Of a DNA stretch of 64,000 bases, positions 61,523 through 64,000 are shown in pieces. The stretch is taken from NCBI RefSeq assembly GCF_009764355.1, contig NZ_LNUA01000059.1, positions 28,818 through 92,817 on the forward strand. Reading direction: 5' to 3'. Source of the DNA: Companilactobacillus bobalius. Its GTDB lineage: Bacteria > Bacillota > Bacilli > Lactobacillales > Lactobacillaceae. A program made the position numbers and the translations under genes. The number at the start of each line of letters is the position of its first letter. Position 1 is the stretch's first letter. Under the pieces are notes generated by a model. The model saw only the letters and a list, made by a program, of their open reading frames with translations, was not told the DNA's origin and ran no database searches.

Positions 61523-64000
61523 TGTACCGGTAGTATTATTGTTATTTCCGGTATTGCTGCCAGTGTTGTTACCTGTGTTACCACCAGTATTTGTATTTGG
61601 TTTAACAGTAATTTCACGGATATAAGTTACTGACTTACCGTCTTGAGAAACTATTCCATCACCAAAATCATAAGCATTATTATCATTTTCAGCCAATGGG
61701 AAAGTAACTCTTTGATAGTAAGATCCTTCTCTCAAATCACCAGTAACATTACCATCATCAGATGTAGCATTCTGAGCATTTTGCTTGGTACTGAAAATAC
61801 CACTAAAGGTTGGATTGCCAGAATTAATAGCATTTCCCTTGTCATCTTGCAAAGTTACTCCAGTTGGATCTTTCAAACTAGCTGCATCAGATGAAGTATT
61901 GTAACTAACACTTGGACTGACAATAGTTGCCGTAGCAGGATTAGTTGAAGCATCAATTCTTTGAAGGAAACTAACCGTACTATCAGTCTTATTAACTTCT
62001 CCCTTAATGGCGCTAAAGTCATAGTTAGCAATTGTATTAGCTGAAACTTTGAAGATAACCTTACGGTAATAAGTACCCTTTTTAGCGATTGTATAGTCAT
62101 GGGCATCGCTAGAATCAGCCGGTGTTAAGGTATTATCTTTCATAATATAGTATTCAGGACTAAAGCTAATGCCGGCAACAGCAGTTGGAGCATCAATCAA
62201 ACTATTTCCGTCAGCATCAGTTAATGAATAGCCGACCTTAGAACTCAAACTCGAATCTTCACCATTAACATCAACTTTAACATTCTTAGTATCAGTAACA
62301 GCTTGGCTTACCTTAGTTCCACTTTCTTGTCCGACTGAAATTGGTTGAACATAAGTGATTACTCCATCTTTATTGGAGATAACATTTGGATCAACGAACG
62401 AATATCTATCAGCGTCAGCAGCCTTGAATGTAATAACACGATAGTATGTTCCAACTGTGTCAAAACTTGTTATAGGATCACTAAGCTTTCCGGCATCATA
62501 ATTCTTATATACAGTTGTACCTGCACTTGCTTCAGTTTTGATGGTCTTTCCATCAGTAGTCTTTAGAGTATATTTCTCGTTAGTTGCTGGTAATGTTGAT
62601 ACCAAACTACCAACTGTAGAGGTTACTTTATCAACATTAACTGTTGCCACAGTTACCTCTGGAGCTGTTACATTAATTGCCTGAATATAAGTAATTATTC
62701 CATCTTTATTAGAGATAACATTTGGATCAGTGAACGTATATTGATCATTATCGTTGACAACTTTGAATGTAATGACACGGTAGTATGTTCCAGCCGTATC
62801 AAAGCTTGAATCTTTTACAAGATCACTTAGTTGTTGATTCCTATATACAGTTGTACCTGCACTTGCTTTAGTTTCGATGGTCTTTCCGTCAGCGGTGGTC
62901 AAAGTGTAGTTCTTGTTAGTTGCTGGTAATGTTGATACCAAACTACCAACTGTGGAAGTTACTGTATCGGTATTAACCGTTGCTGCTATGGAATTAGTTG
63001 TTGCTTTACTTACAGTCACTTGTTGGGCAAATGTTACTGTCCCATCACCATTATCAATATAATCTTTTCCACTTGTTCCATTGATTGCATAATCACTCAA
63101 TGATTTACCATCAGATAATGTTAGTGTTACGAGACGATAATATACGGATGCGGTTGTAAATGAACCCGTAATTCCATCGATATTGTTCAAAGCATTAATT
63201 GCACTAGTGAAGTATTGATCTCCATAGCTTGTTTTTGTTGAATCAATGATTGAATTTCCGTCATCTAATGTTATATCTGCTGTTCCATTATCTGTTAATT
63301 TATTTACGGAATCGCCAACCTTAGCATTGGCTCCAGTTATATTAGACGTTACTGACGGAACCGTTACTGTTGGAGCTGTTACGGTTACTTCTTGGGCAAA
63401 CGTTACTGTCCCATTACCATTATTAATGTAATCTTTTCCACTTGTTCCGTTGATTGCATAATCACTTAATGATTTACCATCGGCTAACGTTAGTGTTACG
63501 AGACGATAATATGGTTTATCTGATGTTGTTACTGTTGTGAATGCACCCGTTGTTCCATCGATATTCTTCAAAGCATTAGTTGCACTAGTATAGTATTGGT
63601 TTCCATAACTTGTTTTCGTTGAATCAATTATTGAATTTCCGTCATCTAATGTTATATCTGCTGTTCCATTATCTGTTAATTTATTTACGGAATCGCCAAC
63701 CTTAGCATTGGCTCCAGTTATATTAGATGTTACAGATGGAGCTATTACATTGACCTTTTGAAGATAAGTTACTGTATTATCATTTTTATTAATTTGAGCA
63801 TCTGTAGCACCCTTGATCGTATAAGAATTCAAGGCACCTTCCGTCAAATGAAGAATAACTGTACTATAGTAAGTTCCCGCTTTGCCATAAACTGTTCCAT
63901 TTACTGGATCAGTTGTTGCACTAGTCTTTCCACCTAGAATATCTGCTAAAGCCGCAGCCTCATCGGTATTATCAGCTGGGTAATAACTTCCAAATGTGAC
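60602..64000 (-). CDS. Giant repetitive surface protein with C-terminal SLAP-type wall-binding repeats (partial, N-terminus outside window)
   Basis: At least 1132 residues; the frame stays open to the right edge, so the start and signal peptide lie outside. The seen part begins with near-identical ~125-residue repeats (SNITGANAKVGDSVNKLTDN), then two copies of a ~115-residue repeat with STVGSLVSTLPATN, further related domains, a Thr/Asn/Gly linker (NTGNNTGSNTGNN), and four SLAP-like repeats (YRTNRAGVKQYRVATNEWID). SLAP repeats tie proteins to wall polymers without a covalent bond. It is likely an adhesin or S-layer-associated protein. Repeat identity at DNA level suggests recent duplication. 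Confidence 0.9.
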   Translation of the reverse strand, partial: VTFGSYYPADNTDEAAALADILGGKTSATTDPVNGTVYGKAGTYYSTVILHLTEGALNSYTIKGATDAQINKNDNTVTYLQKVNVIAPSVTSNITGANAKVGDSVNKLTDNGTADITLDDGNSIIDSTKTSYGNQYYTSATNALKNIDGTTGAFTTVTTSDKPYYRLVTLTLADGKSLSDYAINGTSGKDYINNGNGTVTFAQEVTVTAPTVTVPSVTSNITGANAKVGDSVNKLTDNGTADITLDDGNSIIDSTKTSYGDQYFTSAINALNNIDGITGSFTTASVYYRLVTLTLSDGKSLSDYAINGTSGKDYIDNGDGTVTFAQQVTVSKATTNSIAATVNTDTVTSTVGSLVSTLPATNKNYTLTTADGKTIETKASAGTTVYRNQQLSDLVKDSSFDTAGTYYRVITFKVVNDNDQYTFTDPNVISNKDGIITYIQAINVTAPEVTVATVNVDKVTSTVGSLVSTLPATNEKYTLKTTDGKTIKTEASAGTTVYKNYDAGKLSDPITSFDTVGTYYRVITFKAADADRYSFVDPNVISNKDGVITYVQPISVGQESGTKVSQAVTDTKNVKVDVNGEDSSLSSKVGYSLTDADGNSLIDAPTAVAGISFSPEYYIMKDNTLTPADSSDAHDYTIAKKGTYYRKVIFKVSANTIANYDFSAIKGEVNKTDSTVSFLQRIDASTNPATATIVSPSVSYNTSSDAASLKDPTGVTLQDDKGNAINSGNPTFSGIFSTKQNAQNATSDDGNVTGDLREGSYYQRVTFPLAENDNNAYDFGDGIVSQDGKSVTYIREITVKPNTNTGGNTGNNTGSNTGNNNNTTGTGDEDDWTYYYDNYGVVTTKTDQDSYQLNNRANEAIENRELDKNTSWKTDEYRTNRAGVKQYRVATNEWIDSNDVYFVGNGDEDDWTYYYDNYGVVKTKADQDSYQLNNRANEMIKNRELDKNTLWKTDEYRTNRAGVKQYRVATNEWIDSRDVYLIDNEDDWTYYKDSGVVRTVIGQDYYSLKNWTNETVKNRALIKQSSWLTDQYRTNRAGVKQYHVATNEWIDSHDVTFIKNIKGIVNVNEASSYYKLYNIDREVIKNRALQKDTSWLADKEAIDPAGNVYYRVATNEWVKKVEGVYLDTKAWY
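63005..63730 (-). repeat. Two near-identical ~125-codon repeats
   Basis: Repeat units at about 63362-63730 and 63005-63355 share long identical DNA, including the blocks coding KLTDNGTADITLDDGNSIID and LSDYAINGTSGKDYI. They differ by a short indel near the VTTSDKP stretch. Confidence 0.8.

Overview
The window looks like chromosome of a low-GC Gram-positive bacterium of the family Lactobacillaceae, most likely Companilactobacillus or a close relative. Evidence: A+T-rich codon use and strong GGAGG-type ribosome sites; an AsnA-type asparagine synthetase under a T-box; PepN aminopeptidase; an LmrCD-type exporter pair; secreted proteins with WxL and SLAP-like wall-binding modules; and a decayed IS30 element of lactobacillar type. 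The genus is inferred from style of gene content, not from a marker gene. I saw no rRNA, tRNA, CRISPR array, prophage or replication origin.

Layout. 1-1109: start of a secreted Ig-like surface protein that runs off the left edge. 1288-4249: a very A+T-rich two-gene SIR2-HerA unit, a known anti-phage defence architecture. 4371-8015: a heterodimeric LmrC/LmrD-like multidrug ABC exporter with a leader that carries a 12-codon ORF laid over an intrinsic terminator. 8128-11193: LysR/GNAT divergon, then T-box-asnA. 11343-17736: zinc-ribbon membrane protein, lipoprotein, N-formylglutamate amidohydrolase-like protein, LytTR/LiaF-like pair and alpha-galactosidase. 18029-21961: Bax-inhibitor-1 protein, then a membrane protein with an unusual beta-helix/double AAA+ fusion. 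22090-23214: broken IS30 copy. 23393-28168: two tandem L-type lectin-WxL surface proteins. 28377-30905: pepN.

31091-60119 is an accessory-looking metabolic region: many small transcription units, each with a redox enzyme (SDR, alcohol dehydrogenase, aldo/keto reductase, flavodoxin, azoreductase-type flavoprotein, cytochrome b5-like protein, extra GAPDH, NAD(P)H-binding proteins), transporters (two APC permeases, DHA2-type MFS, SMR), and one-component regulators. Counting 8128, the window has six LysR genes, plus WYL, Lrp, Mga-like and HigA-like regulators. A MazEF pair lies inside it. 60602-64000 is the 3' part of a huge repetitive SLAP-type surface protein that runs off the right edge.

How it works together: the two edges and the middle encode the cell-surface display layer. 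Most of the rest is divergently arranged regulator-enzyme pairs suited to electrophile, redox or xenobiotic response. Two of these divergons (48.7 kb and 53.4 kb) share a 45-bp control region and paralogous LysR genes. Decay is visible in several places: the IS30 transposase, a truncated SDR, a frameshifted hydrolase, a frameshifted XRE regulator, and two genes whose best-placed start codon is not ATG/GTG/TTG.
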